A stretch of 64,000 bases of DNA from Zygnema cylindricum (lineage: Eukaryota; Streptophyta; Zygnematophyceae; Zygnematales; Zygnemataceae): assembly GCA_037447655.1 (NCBI GenBank), contig JBBHKE010000277.1:122831-186830 (forward strand), given 5' to 3'. This document shows positions 48,901 to 52,093 of the stretch, piece by piece (position 1 is the stretch's first letter; every line of letters starts with the position of its first letter). A program made the translations under genes and the position numbers. Below the pieces are notes generated by a model. That model saw only the letters and a list, made by a program, of their open reading frames with translations, searched no databases and was not told the DNA's origin.

Positions 48901-49509
48901 TGCTCAATGTCCAAATTCCAATGTTCAATGTCCAATGTTAAATGTCCAATGTCCATTGTCCAAGATCCAATGTCCAATGCTCAATGTACAATATCCAATG
49001 CTCAATGTTCAATGTCTAATGCTCAATGTCCAATGGCCAATGTCCAATGTCCAATGTCAAATGCTCGATGTCCAATGTCTAATGTTTAATGTCCAATATC
49101 CAATGCTCAATGTCCAAAGTCCAATGTCCAATGTTCAATGCTCAATGTCCAATGACCATTGTTTAATGTCCAATGTTTAATGTCCAATGTCCAGGATCCA
49201 GTGACCAATGCTTAATGTCCAAGTCAAATGCTCAATGTCCAATGTCCATTGTTTAATGTCTGATGTTCAATACTCAATGCTCAATGTCCAATACCCAATG
49301 CTCAATGTCTAATGTCCAATGCTCAATGTCCAATGTCCAATGTCCAATGCTCAATGTCCAATGTCCAATGCTCAATGTCCAATGTCAGTTTCCAATGTCC
49401 AATGCCCAATGTCCGTACATTGGTCTTCCCGCATGACTGCGGCCGCCGCATGGTGCAGAAGAGCCAGCAGCGCCAAGGCATGGCGCCATCCAAAGAAACC
49501 ATGGCGCAT
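6323..49509 (-). CDS. LRR receptor-like kinase, LRR-VIII-1 (HPCA1-like), 25 exons, 3' end outside window or lost
   Basis: A membrane receptor kinase expected at the plasma membrane. Exons in transcript order: 49419-49509, 46397-46559, 45275-45346, 44765-44836, 43651-43722, 36555-36626, 34090-34161, 33511-33582, 32670-32741, 31982-32053, 30004-30075, 29454-29525, 29108-29179, 28527-28598, 25054-25125, 24506-24577, 24205-24277, 23054-23119, 22642-22713, 10431-10574, 9811-10117, 8880-9135, 8613-8726, 7941-8155, 6323-6461. All have GT/AG borders and matching phases except 24205-24277 (73 nt). Without that exon the joined reading frame is 2,575 nt, about 858 codons. Domain order: signal peptide, LRRNT, about 19 LRRs, Cys-containing domain, transmembrane helix, kinase N-lobe. 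Arabidopsis HPCA1, a hydrogen-peroxide sensor, has the same order. Substrate and ligand here are unknown. Catalytic subdomains VI-XI are missing from the window, so activity cannot be judged. Confidence 0.92.
6462..7940. repeat. RLK intron 24, almost entirely simple-sequence repeat
   Basis: From about 6,560 to 7,925 the plus strand is a continuous drift of short motifs: ATAACG, GGGACA, GGAGAA, GGACAA, AGAACAAC, AACAAGAAC and AACAATAAC. On the sense (minus) strand this is a pyrimidine-rich and TTG-rich tract of about 1.4 kb. The open frames that cross it are low-complexity artefacts. Confidence 0.9.
7941..8155 (-). CDS. RLK exon 24: juxtamembrane segment and kinase glycine loop, catalytic lysine
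   Basis: Phase 1 in, phase 0 out, 215 nt. It begins after the membrane anchor and reads [14 protein letters not shown], the standard lead-in of plant RLK kinases. The glycine loop [11 protein letters not shown] and the ATP-anchoring lysine in WAVKRA follow. The exon ends in FRKE, where the Glu is the likely alphaC salt-bridge partner. All N-lobe residues needed for nucleotide binding are present. Confidence 0.94.
8613..8726 (-). CDS. RLK exon 23: transmembrane helix
   Basis: Phase 1 in and out, 114 nt. It encodes a single hydrophobic helix ([19 protein letters not shown]) followed by the stop-transfer run IRKKR. This is the topology of a type I receptor with the kinase in the cytosol. It links the extracellular domain of exons 1-22 to the kinase of exons 24-25. 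Confidence 0.93.
8880..9135 (-). CDS. RLK exon 22: end of extracellular domain, Pro-rich stalk
   Basis: Phase 0 in, phase 1 out, 256 nt. It begins [14 protein letters not shown] and contains [17 protein letters not shown] and GSYVGGFNF, which align by position with the FFP/FGPY region before the membrane in LRR-VIII-1 receptors. It ends in a proline-rich stalk ([16 protein letters not shown]). The donor is taken at AAAG|GTGTGAGG, because only that phase gives the transmembrane helix in exon 23. Confidence 0.88.
9250..9303 (-). pseudogene. Decayed copy of the 5' end of RLK exon 22 in the preceding intron
   Basis: The plus-strand words ACATCGTCCAAACTTTG and GGAAGCC.T.GACATA.TTTCT recur from exon 22 (about 9,085-9,130). 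The copy lacks a clean acceptor and is interrupted after about 50 nt. It is a partial duplication of the exon edge, not an alternative exon. Confidence 0.75.
9811..10117 (-). CDS. RLK exon 21: post-LRR cysteine domain
   Basis: Phase 2 in, phase 0 out, 307 nt. It reads [10 protein letters not shown], then a C-x2-C (SSCPNC, codons at 10,006-10,008 and 9,997-9,999) and a C-x-C (NCKC, codons at 9,937-9,939 and 9,931-9,933), followed by [15 protein letters not shown]. In HPCA1 the corresponding Cys pairs sense hydrogen peroxide, and the following segment is the C-x-C-A-x-P-F/Y-x-G-x-L motif of the family. The gap between pairs (19 residues) is longer than in HPCA1. The donor is GTACGTCT. Confidence 0.9.
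10289..10320 (-). pseudogene. Possible short copy of the 3' part of RLK exon 20
   Basis: The minus strand reads an AACAATCTCACTTCCGCCTCC-like segment. It parallels AACCTCTCTTCCGCCTCC in exon 20, including the NNLxSAS residues. It lies inside intron 20 and has no matching donor. I take it as a decayed duplication; an extra small exon is less likely. Confidence 0.4.
10431..10574 (-). CDS. RLK exon 20: last two LRRs
   Basis: 144 nt, exactly twice 72, phase 2 in and out. It encodes [18 protein letters not shown] and the longer repeat [19 protein letters not shown] before the cysteine domain. The double length suggests a fused pair of the one-repeat exons that make up the rest of the ectodomain. 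Borders are CCCAG|GCTC and ATCCA|GTGAGT. Confidence 0.9.
11102..13024 (-). pseudogene. XPB: Five-exon fragment of TFIIH helicase XPB inside RLK intron 19
   Basis: Exons in transcript order: 12960-13024, 12627-12702, 11823-12180, 11550-11622, 11102-11215. They read through in phase as one protein segment: [21 protein letters not shown] (motif II, DEVH), [88 protein letters not shown] and [21 protein letters not shown] (motif VI). XPB is the 3'-5' DNA translocase of TFIIH in transcription and repair. Helicase motif I and everything before it, and the C-terminus after motif VI, are missing. No stop or frameshift occurs within it. It is probably a captured gene fragment; an intact gene split by insertions is less likely. 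Its phase does not fit splicing into the host transcript. Confidence 0.93.
12120..12545 (-). repeat. Three tandem copies (period 185 bp) of the 5' end of the 358-nt XPB exon plus upstream intron
   Basis: The plus-strand word TTTTGGACCAATCA.AA followed by GTTGAT/ATTGAT and GGTCGTCT occurs at about 12,122, 12,306 and 12,492. Exon-intron boundaries fall at 12,180 (the functional one), 12,365 and about 12,536. The third copy has a 14-nt deletion. The middle copy still encodes [19 protein letters not shown] and has a CAG acceptor. The spacer in each unit is purine-rich on the plus strand. Confidence 0.88.
12835..13108. repeat. C/T-rich 190-bp tandem duplication spanning an XPB splice acceptor
   Basis: CTGCCCCTCCCTCTTCCCCT begins at 12,835 and at 13,025, and the following about 85 bp match (CTCCTCCCATCCCTCCC). 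The second copy is the acceptor side of the 12,960-13,024 exon. The first lies in the next intron. Confidence 0.8.
13115..17900 (-). mobile_element. Copia-A: decayed Ty1/copia retrotransposon
   Basis: Reading the minus strand, the order is integrase (17,850-17,496; CGPMSV.SHNGA, then [18 protein letters not shown]), reverse transcriptase (16,475-16,118; [10 protein letters not shown] and IIYVDDL) and RNase H (13,980-13,439; [45 protein letters not shown]). A polypurine tract AAAGGGGGGGG follows, and then an LTR starting TGTTGGAAG at 13,417 and running to about 13,115. This is the integrase-RT-RNase H order of copia. Many frameshifts and stops make it non-functional. A 5' LTR at the right end was not found. 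A foldback element interrupts it at 14,651-15,590. Confidence 0.85.
14651..15590. mobile_element. Foldback element with about 450-bp inverted arms, nested in copia-A
   Basis: The left end GGGAATTGATCATGGCAGTG and the right end CACTGCCATGATCAATT are complementary. The complementarity continues inward through GGTTGCGCACAGTCAC / GTGCGCAACC and GACGGTC/GACCGTC. It sits between the RT and RNase H parts of copia-A, so it inserted after that element. A possible 8-bp duplication TTTTTAAA flanks it, but homopolymers make this uncertain. No transposase is present. Confidence 0.8.
18110..20444 (+). mobile_element. Copia-B: 3' half of a decayed Ty1/copia element with its 3' LTR
   Basis: The translation shows the copia RT entry ([12 protein letters not shown], then [19 protein letters not shown] and HVQHMDV) at 18,526-18,735. 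The RNase H region ([19 protein letters not shown]) is near 19,590. A short purine stretch leads to an LTR starting TGTTGGAATTATTG at 19,929 and ending near 20,444. Frames are broken repeatedly. gag, integrase and the 5' LTR are not seen. The LTR matches the fragment at 44,047-44,450. Confidence 0.85.
20204..20309. repeat. 53-bp tandem duplication inside the copia-B LTR
   Basis: The unit from ATTTCCTAGATTGTCACGTA to CACTACGTGACATTACCGT is present twice (20,204-20,256 and 20,257-20,309) and appears identical. Each contains an inverted CACGTAG/CTACGTG pair. Confidence 0.9.
20445..22530. repeat. 2-kb (CTCCCT)n-type pyrimidine repeat in RLK intron 19
   Basis: The plus strand is made of variants of CTCCCT, CTCTGC and CTTTGC hexamers for about 2 kb, starting where the copia-B LTR ends. 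The sense strand of the host gene is therefore purine-rich here. Long open frames in several registers follow from the hexamer periodicity and are not genes. Confidence 0.93.
22642..22713 (-). CDS. RLK exon 19: one LRR
   Basis: 72 nt, phase 2 in and out, encoding [16 protein letters not shown] plus the start of the next repeat. It is followed by the 12-kb intron that holds the XPB fragment and two copia elements. Confidence 0.92.
23054..23119 (-). CDS. RLK exon 18: short 22-residue LRR
   Basis: 66 nt instead of 72, still phase 2 in and out, encoding [19 protein letters not shown]. The repeat lacks two residues in the variable part; the frame is kept. Acceptor TTTCAG|T, donor GTGAGAAA. Confidence 0.9.
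23371..24215 (-). repeat. Degenerate copies of the exon 17 end and splice donor
   Basis: The plus-strand word ATTACTCACAGTTTTACC, which is the complement of exon 17's last bases plus its donor, recurs in recognisable form near 23,371, 23,501, 23,931, 24,021 and 24,111. The real junction is at 24,194-24,215. The copy at 23,371 keeps TTGGTAAAACT|GTGAGTAG exactly. Between copies the sequence is (TTTA)n-like. A SINE-like unit interrupts the array. Confidence 0.7.
23541..23795 (+). mobile_element. tRNA-derived SINE-like element
   Basis: Positions 23,659-23,730 fold like a tRNA: a 7-bp acceptor stem (GGCCGGG/CTTGGCC with wobbles), D arm TAGCTCAGTTGGTAGAGC (A box) and T arm CCGGGTTCGATCCCTGG (B box). 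The anticodon loop ACGGTTT lacks the invariant T33, and one anticodon-stem pair is mismatched, so it is not a working tRNA. About 115 bp before it and 60 bp after it are non-repetitive and contrast with the AT-rich intron. The flanks partly resemble those of the unit at 39,860-39,932. Confidence 0.65.
24205..24277 (-). CDS. RLK exon 17: LRR exon with one extra base
   Basis: The sequence encodes a normal LRR ([19 protein letters not shown]) with acceptor TAG and donor GTGAGTAA. It is 73 nt long: the run of four A after the acceptor has one base too many. Included in the mRNA it would lead within a few codons to a TAA stop. Skipping it preserves the frame because all neighbours are phase 2. Either the base is a sequencing or assembly error in a homopolymer, or this exon is decayed and skipped. 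Confidence 0.8.
24506..25125 (-). CDS. RLK exons 15 and 16: two single-LRR exons
   Basis: Exon 15 is 25,054-25,125 ([18 protein letters not shown]) and exon 16 is 24,506-24,577 ([18 protein letters not shown]). Both are 72 nt, phase 2 in and out, with CTCAC/CTTAC donors on the plus strand. The intron between them contains a GA-rich tract at 24,790-24,905. Confidence 0.93.
25126..25798. other. Intron sequence with TATA-type microsatellite
   Basis: About 25,150-25,330 is built of ATATATATGC and TATACATA motifs. The remainder, to the copia-C LTR, has no recognised feature. Confidence 0.6.
25799..28200 (+). mobile_element. Copia-C: 5' part of a decayed Ty1/copia element in RLK intron 14
   Basis: The LTR starts TGTTGGAAG at 25,799 and contains the GACCCTTAAGG and CACTCTCGGG words also found in the copia-A LTR. 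The gag start is at ATG 26,185 ([13 protein letters not shown], then a stop, GWKYQI). The pre-integrase finger region is near 27,080 ([21 protein letters not shown]). The integrase end ([18 protein letters not shown]) is at 27,360-27,440, and a [10 protein letters not shown] segment near 27,700. RT and RNase H are missing. A second LTR-leader fragment is at 28,050-28,200. Several stops make it dead. Confidence 0.83.
28527..30075 (-). CDS. RLK exons 11-14: four single-LRR exons
   Basis: Exon 11 is 30,004-30,075 ([18 protein letters not shown]), exon 12 is 29,454-29,525 ([18 protein letters not shown]), exon 13 is 29,108-29,179 ([18 protein letters not shown]) and exon 14 is 28,527-28,598 ([18 protein letters not shown]). 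Each is 72 nt, phase 2. Introns here are short (about 270 to 510 bp) compared with the rest of the gene. Confidence 0.93.
29349..29457. repeat. (TA)n microsatellite next to a duplicated splice donor
   Basis: About 70 bp of pure TA at 29,350-29,420 abut AGTTAAGCTTACAAA, which is present twice (from 29,421 and 29,442). On the minus strand this gives two successive CTTAC-type donors after exon 12. The one at 29,453 fits the 72-nt exon. Confidence 0.85.
29700..29835. repeat. TA/TG microsatellite
   Basis: Alternating TATATATG and (TG)n tracts in intron 11, with no coding potential despite short open frames on both strands. Confidence 0.85.
30076..30882. repeat. Pyrimidine-rich stretch upstream of the TMEM65-like exon
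   Basis: It starts with an (AG)n run at 30,080-30,112, then about 770 bp of CTCTCC/CTTTTC-rich plus-strand sequence ending in CTCACTCCCAG, which serves as a polypyrimidine tract and acceptor for the plus-strand exon at 30,883. I found no upstream TMEM65 exon here. Confidence 0.7.
30883..31434 (+). CDS. TMEM65-like terminal exon, antisense inside RLK intron 10
   Basis: After a CAG acceptor the frame reads [39 protein letters not shown] and [12 protein letters not shown]. This is the C-terminal half of the TMEM65 domain: small-residue helix, loop, and a final helix with the family's VGVTxGCILGxFPLLF signature. TMEM65 proteins are membrane proteins, mitochondrial in animals; the plant role is little known. 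A hydrophilic Ser/Gly tail and a Lys/Arg/Glu-rich low-complexity tail of about 60 residues end at TAG/TAA near 31,434. The first half of the domain is not found to the left. It is a captured exon, or the last exon of a gene interleaved with the receptor gene. Confidence 0.82.
   Translation, partial: SAGLGNAVADIVGTAFREVIEGASSRFMPNSRVSPIQMEMKEAWWAETVGATVGVTVGCILGLFPLLFLKGQSGTNEPPSASDGSSLKESFEGSGNGNFSKGNPFSSVRESTSSSTGGLATEKGGREAEREREMGRERGRESGREKKTREKNKKKEKKTKETMDGHLLTGKEEDHCPEKKLNS
31540..31905. repeat. GA-rich repeat in RLK intron 10
   Basis: The plus strand is a run of GAGAGA/GAAAGAGGGA variants; open frames through it are artefacts of the motif. Confidence 0.9.
31982..34161 (-). CDS. RLK exons 7-10: four single-LRR exons
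   Basis: Exon 7 is 34,090-34,161 ([18 protein letters not shown]), exon 8 is 33,511-33,582 ([18 protein letters not shown]), exon 9 is 32,670-32,741 ([18 protein letters not shown]) and exon 10 is 31,982-32,053 ([18 protein letters not shown]). All are 72 nt, phase 2, with consensus donors and acceptors. Confidence 0.93.
32370..32540. repeat. Degenerate CCTAAAC tract, telomere-like
   Basis: About 25 imperfect units of CCTAAAC/CCTAAAA/CCCTAAC on the plus strand inside RLK intron 9. It resembles the complement of the plant TTTAGGG telomere repeat but is far from regular. Confidence 0.6.
33095..33310. repeat. ATATAC microsatellite
   Basis: TATATATGTA, TATACATACA and ATATATATTAATA motifs inside RLK intron 8, with no other feature. 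Confidence 0.8.
34162..35080. other. Intron 6 of the RLK, unique AT-rich part
   Basis: Around 34,290-34,400 there is a loose GTCAA/GTCAACT repeat. Otherwise I see nothing to annotate. Confidence 0.5.
35100..35900. repeat. GATGTGAATTGATTAAAATT minisatellite
   Basis: About 800 bp of 19-20-bp units built from GATGTGAATTGATTAAAATT and later GATTTGAATTGATGAGAA-type variants. It lies entirely within RLK intron 6. Confidence 0.9.
36405..36525. repeat. (CTCCCT)n tract
   Basis: A short, nearly pure CTCCCT run ends just right-to-left upstream of the exon 6 donor side at 36,555. Confidence 0.9.
36555..36626 (-). CDS. RLK exon 6: one LRR
   Basis: 72 nt, phase 2, encoding [18 protein letters not shown]. 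It is flanked upstream (to the right) by the 7-kb intron 5, which carries copia-D. Confidence 0.93.
37327..37534. mobile_element. MITE, TACACCGTGAATCGC family, inside the copia-D 5' LTR
   Basis: TACACCGTGAATCGCTATTA opens it and TAATAGCGATTCACGATGTA closes it, 208 bp. The interior matches the copy at 55,478-55,698, including ACACACTTGTCGGATTTT in direct orientation. TA at both outer edges may be the target duplication. Confidence 0.8.
37905..38175 (-). mobile_element. Two tRNA-like, possibly SINE-derived stretches
   Basis: On the minus strand, 37,995-37,905 contains a stem CCTTC/GAAGG and a T-arm-like CCAGGATCAAATCTTGG. 38,175-38,090 contains GCCTTAGTAGATAAGGC and TAGGTTTGAATCAG, like A and B boxes. 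Neither folds into a complete tRNA. They lie in a segment that splits the copia-D 5' LTR. Confidence 0.35.
39780..39995 (+). mobile_element. tRNA-derived SINE-like element inside copia-D
   Basis: Positions 39,860-39,932 have tRNA form: GAGCTGG/ACGGCTC ends, GCAC/GTGC D stem around AATGGTA, and T arm CCAGGTTCGAGCCCTGG. The anticodon arm does not close with a 7-nt loop. It is preceded by ACATC and followed by ATTTTCC, as is the unit at 23,659-23,730. AGCCG, AAAT and GGTA words are shared upstream, and TCTAACAT downstream. Confidence 0.6.
42395..42800 (+). repeat. Tandem array of copia-D polypurine-tract/LTR-start junctions
   Basis: AAGAGGGGGAATGTTAAGATG-like junctions occur at about 42,415, 42,511, 42,607 and 42,732 (spacing about 96, 96 and 125 bp). 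They are separated by GTGCTACATTTGGT and (TTTGGTTTGA)n. Each unit joins the purine tract to the first about 60 bp of the LTR. Confidence 0.85.
43651..45346 (-). CDS. RLK exons 3-5: first three LRRs
   Basis: Exon 3 is 45,275-45,346 ([18 protein letters not shown]), exon 4 is 44,765-44,836 ([18 protein letters not shown]) and exon 5 is 43,651-43,722 ([18 protein letters not shown]). Each is 72 nt, phase 2, with consensus splice sites. Confidence 0.93.
43740..44046. repeat. GA-rich intron segment
   Basis: Runs of GAGAGAGAGGG and GAGGAGAGGAAAGAGG inside RLK intron 4. Confidence 0.85.
44047..44450 (+). mobile_element. LTR of the copia-B family (solo or truncated)
   Basis: It matches 19,929-20,444 in order: TTAGATTC-like 5' part, AAAAGGACACCTTGCCCT, GTTAGAAAGAACCAAGTGACC, GTCGCTACGTGACA, TTGGCAATCATTTT and GACTTCTAACTCAATRC. 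No adjoining pol sequence is visible, so it is a solo LTR or fragment. Confidence 0.75.
44451..44760. repeat. GA-rich repeat adjoining the LTR fragment
   Basis: GAGAGAGATGGGGGATAAGAGA and GGGAGAGAGGAGAGAGCAAA variants, purine-rich on the plus strand up to the exon 4 donor. In copia-B the same LTR is likewise followed by a low-complexity (CT-rich) run. Confidence 0.8.
45400..46270. mobile_element. Fragment related to the 51.3-kb inverted-repeat family
   Basis: The stretch 45,960-46,262 parallels 51,640-51,960: GAAGGCACGTG, ATCGGACGGTC, TTCTGTAATGTTGTTTTC, GTACGG repeats and CCTCACTTTT. The left limit is unclear. It is part of RLK intron 2. Confidence 0.5.
46397..46559 (-). CDS. RLK exon 2: LRR N-terminal cap
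   Basis: 163 nt, phase 1 in, phase 2 out. It reads [15 protein letters not shown], then [12 protein letters not shown] and [14 protein letters not shown]: the LRRNT_2 pattern of L..W, D.C..W, C-D..G.V. Two Cys frame the cap. The incoming phase matches the T left by exon 1, giving the Trp codon, which supports the choice of exon 1. Confidence 0.94.
46562..47100. other. Unique part of RLK intron 1
   Basis: AT-rich, with an ATTATTCAA/TTAATTATTCAATAAATG repeat near 46,900-46,980. A TACACGGCGTA word near 46,695 resembles a lone MITE end. No exon is seen. Confidence 0.5.
47100..49411. repeat. 2.3-kb CCAATGT minisatellite filling RLK intron 1
   Basis: The plus strand is built of 7-mer words CCAATGT, TCAATGT, CTAATGT and CAAATGT, organised towards the right into near-regular 21-28-bp units such as CCAATGTCCAATGCTCAATG. 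On the sense strand (CATTGGACATTGAG) it begins within a few bases after the exon 1 donor. The long frames with MSNxQCP repeats are by-products. Confidence 0.93.
49419..49509 (-). CDS. RLK exon 1: start codon and signal peptide
   Basis: The ATG at 49,509-49,507 opens [20 protein letters not shown], followed by [10 protein letters not shown]: a basic N-terminus, a hydrophobic core and an Ala-rich cleavage region. The exon ends GACCAAT|GTACGG in phase 1, which joins exon 2 in frame. It is markedly GC-rich against the AT-rich surroundings. An in-frame ATG also exists in exon 2, but only this start supplies a secretion signal. Confidence 0.85.
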
Positions 49510-49539
49510 GAGGAGGGAGAGGGAATAAATGTGGGGAAC

Positions 49540-49616
49540 GGAGGGGAGGGAAGAGGAAAGGGAGAGGAATTTTGAGTGAGGGGGGACAAGTGAGAAGAGG
49601 GGAATGAATTTATAGG
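49540..49616 (-). promoter_or_regulatory. Candidate core promoter and C/T-rich leader of the RLK gene
   Basis: On the minus strand CTATAAATT (49,616-49,608) lies about 100 nt before the ATG, a suitable TATA position for a start near 49,580. A C/T-rich leader of about 70 nt (CTCTCCCTTTCCTCTTCCC) follows, like the Y-patch of plant promoters. Assigned from sequence alone. Confidence 0.45.
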
Positions 49617-49619
49617 GGA

Positions 49620-49984
49620 AAAAGAAAGAAGGAAATAAGAAGAGCGGAAAAAGTTGGAGACAGGGACGAAATATAAGGCATCAATTAAGGATAATAAAGT
49701 GAGAGAAAAGAAAAAGAGTGTGAAAATTTACAAAACAATTAGAAATCTTGAGGTGGAGGTGGAGGTAGAGGAGGTGGAGAGAGAGGAAGAGAGAGGAAGA
49801 GAAGGACAGGGGAGAGATGAAAAGAGATAGACAGATAGATAGTAAAACAAGGATGAGGAAAAAGTAGACAGGGTTGAGCGCAAAAGTGGGAACACAAAAA
49901 AAAAAAATCGAAAAAAAAAGACATTTGGGGTAGAGGGAGAGAGAGGGAGCGAAAAGAATGAACAGATGGTATAGTACAATACAA
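49620..49984. other. Upstream flank of the RLK gene, purine-rich on plus strand
   Basis: Mostly GAGAGGAAGAGA and AAAGAAAG-type sequence. The open frames crossing it are low complexity. It may contain upstream promoter sequence, but I can name no element. Confidence 0.5.
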
Positions 49985-50030
49985 TACACCGTGAATCGCT
50001 TATAGGGCACTAATAGCGATTCACGGTGTA
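49985..50030. mobile_element. 46-bp minimal inverted repeat, TACACCGTGAATCGC family
   Basis: TACACCGTGAATCGCT and AGCGATTCACGGTGTA are perfect 16-nt complements around a 14-nt loop. It consists of the two family termini with almost no interior. Confidence 0.85.
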
Positions 50031-50606
50031 CTGTCAGTACTGTACTGTGCAGTACTGTACTGGGGCGAAGTGCTTTAGCCGTCCAGTGCCCTCAATGTGA
50101 TTTTCGTACATTCTTTCTGGCATCATCTTTTGTCAGCTTGTGCCGGCTTGGTCAATTACAGAGATATGCCACGTCACAGCGTTATCAATCATATCTTGGA
50201 CAGCACGGCCATACAAATCACCTGACGTTACGCATTACTATTTCTGACAGTCGTACGTACGTACCACAAGTGAATCTAACAATGCGACCACCGTACGGCG
50301 AAACCAGACGAAAGTCAAATTGCCGTCCCTGTACATTTTTTTGGCTTTATCGTTTGTCGTTAGTGCAATTTGCGTCATCTTCAAACTTTAGAATGCATTA
50401 CATGTTTGTCGTCTTTTGTATTTTGACCTATAGCCAGGTCATGCCACGTCATTATCAAGGTTTACATCAAAACACATGTAAATGTGTTTTAAATTAGAGT
50501 ATCACCGCTCCATAAAATGATTAAACACTAAAACAGGTTCGCAGGTTTCGAAGCATTTCCAAAAGGTTCAGACTGACAAGGGAAAGTACTGTACAGTACA
50601 GTACAG

Positions 50607-50808
50607 TACACCGCCAATCGCTATTAGAGTATGTAACGCTAATACGGGGCCCCTGAATTTTGACCCCAAAAACTGAAATAGAATTAATTACGCTATTTAA
50701 GGACGTGGACCATAATCTGCCACGTCTCAGGCACTAAATGAGAATCAATAACGCTAATTATTTTTTGACGCTATTTAATCCTTGACTCTAATAGCGATTG
50801 GCGGTGTA
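50607..50808. mobile_element. MITE, TACACCG family
   Basis: Starts TACACCGCCAATCGCTATTA and ends TAATAGCGATTGGCGGTGTA, 202 bp, with perfect terminal complementarity. It sits in a run of CAGTACAGTA. The interior repeats the GCTATTTA word several times. Confidence 0.85.
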
Positions 50809-51268
50809 CTGTAGACGACACTTTTTTCTTTTTGTCCTTTTACAGTAGAAGACTTCTTTCTTTTTGTCCGTTTACATCCATACGTACTTTTTTTCTGTAT
50901 GAGTCTTAGAATTCAATGACATTTCACGGCGACAGAACAGTAAACCCAACACGACAAAAGAAAAGTCAACCGTACATCTACAATGTCACGCAAATAACTA
51001 CAAGCATTTACCAAATAAAGGAACGACAACGCAAATACTGTGGTAAACAGTGACAGCCGTCACAGGCATTGTCGTTTAAATTTAGAAAATCAGTGTACGT
51101 AGGTTCCTCGCTATAATACAAAATAAGCTCGCTAGGATATGACTACATGGGGACGCTATTTAACATCTTAACAATAAATAATGGCAAATGACATAGTGAC
51201 ACGTATGAATAGTAATGCAACCAGATCGTGGGCTGACGCAAAAGTTTAGATTCTATCGGGATTAGGGT

Positions 51269-51972
51269 TTAGGGTGGACTTCCATTAGACGTCCCAGTAA
51301 TTGTACGGAAAATTTTACTGAAGGGCGTGCCTTCCATTAGGTCGCGTCTGTAAACCTGCGTGGCTCATTCTGGTTGGTAACACGTAGGTTAATATTCGAT
51401 GCTTAAAATCTAGAAAGAATCTTCGAATGCAATGTCAGAACGCAATATCTGTACGAGTGGAAGTAATATCTGTACCAGCAGAGATAATATCTGTACCAGC
51501 GGAGGTAATTAATGACTCGTACAGAGGGCATTAAATGTACTACCCAAAATTTCAAAACGCAACGACAAAAAGGCGGCGGCAAACTTTGATGGTGGGGAGC
51601 GTGACGGAATAATTTCGGCGGATTCGCAGCCACCCTGGCGGAAGGCACATGGCCCTTGCGACGTGTACGCACATACGCGCGCGCTCATCGTGGATTCTAT
51701 ATACCTTTTCCACGCGGCCTATTTTTACACGTTTTGTATTCGAGAATTGTCCTCACTGTGCACGGTCTTAGAAAACTGTAGGTTGATGACGTGGCGTCAC
51801 GGATAAAAAGTGTAATAAAAATCGGACGGTCCTAATTTACGCCTACAACCTTGGACAATTTTCTGTAATGTTGTTTTCGTTGAAAAAAATAAGATTCTGT
51901 ACGAACCTGTACGAAACGGTACGGCCTTCAGTAAAAAACCTCACTTTTTCGCTAATGGAAGTCCACCCTTAG
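51269..51972. mobile_element. Inverted-repeat element, TTAGGGTGGACTTCCATTAG family
   Basis: Left TTAGGGTGGACTTCCATTAG and right CTAATGGAAGTCCACCCTTA are near-perfect complements bounding about 700 bp. No transposase. Relatives at 60,985-61,980, 2,978-4,147 and 45,960-46,270. Confidence 0.75.
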
Positions 51973-52093
51973 TCGAAGCGGCGTAAATATCTAAGTATCT
52001 GACACAATCTGACATCTCTCCCGACATACTGTCAAATGACCGTACCATAGGTTACCGTATCATAGGTGACGGTACTAAAGGTGATGGTACCAG

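Noticed and set aside
47100-49411. CRISPR-like repeat array
   Set aside because: There are no unique spacers. Units grade into each other and the context is a eukaryotic intron.
47437-49575. Repetitive MSNxQCP-type proteins
   Set aside because: They are by-products of the 7-bp CCAATGT minisatellite, open in several frames at once. The true gene here is exon 1 of the receptor on the other strand.
50138-50497. 119-codon open frame upstream of the receptor gene
   Set aside because: No family resemblance; it lies among MITEs and shares words with dispersed non-coding repeats.
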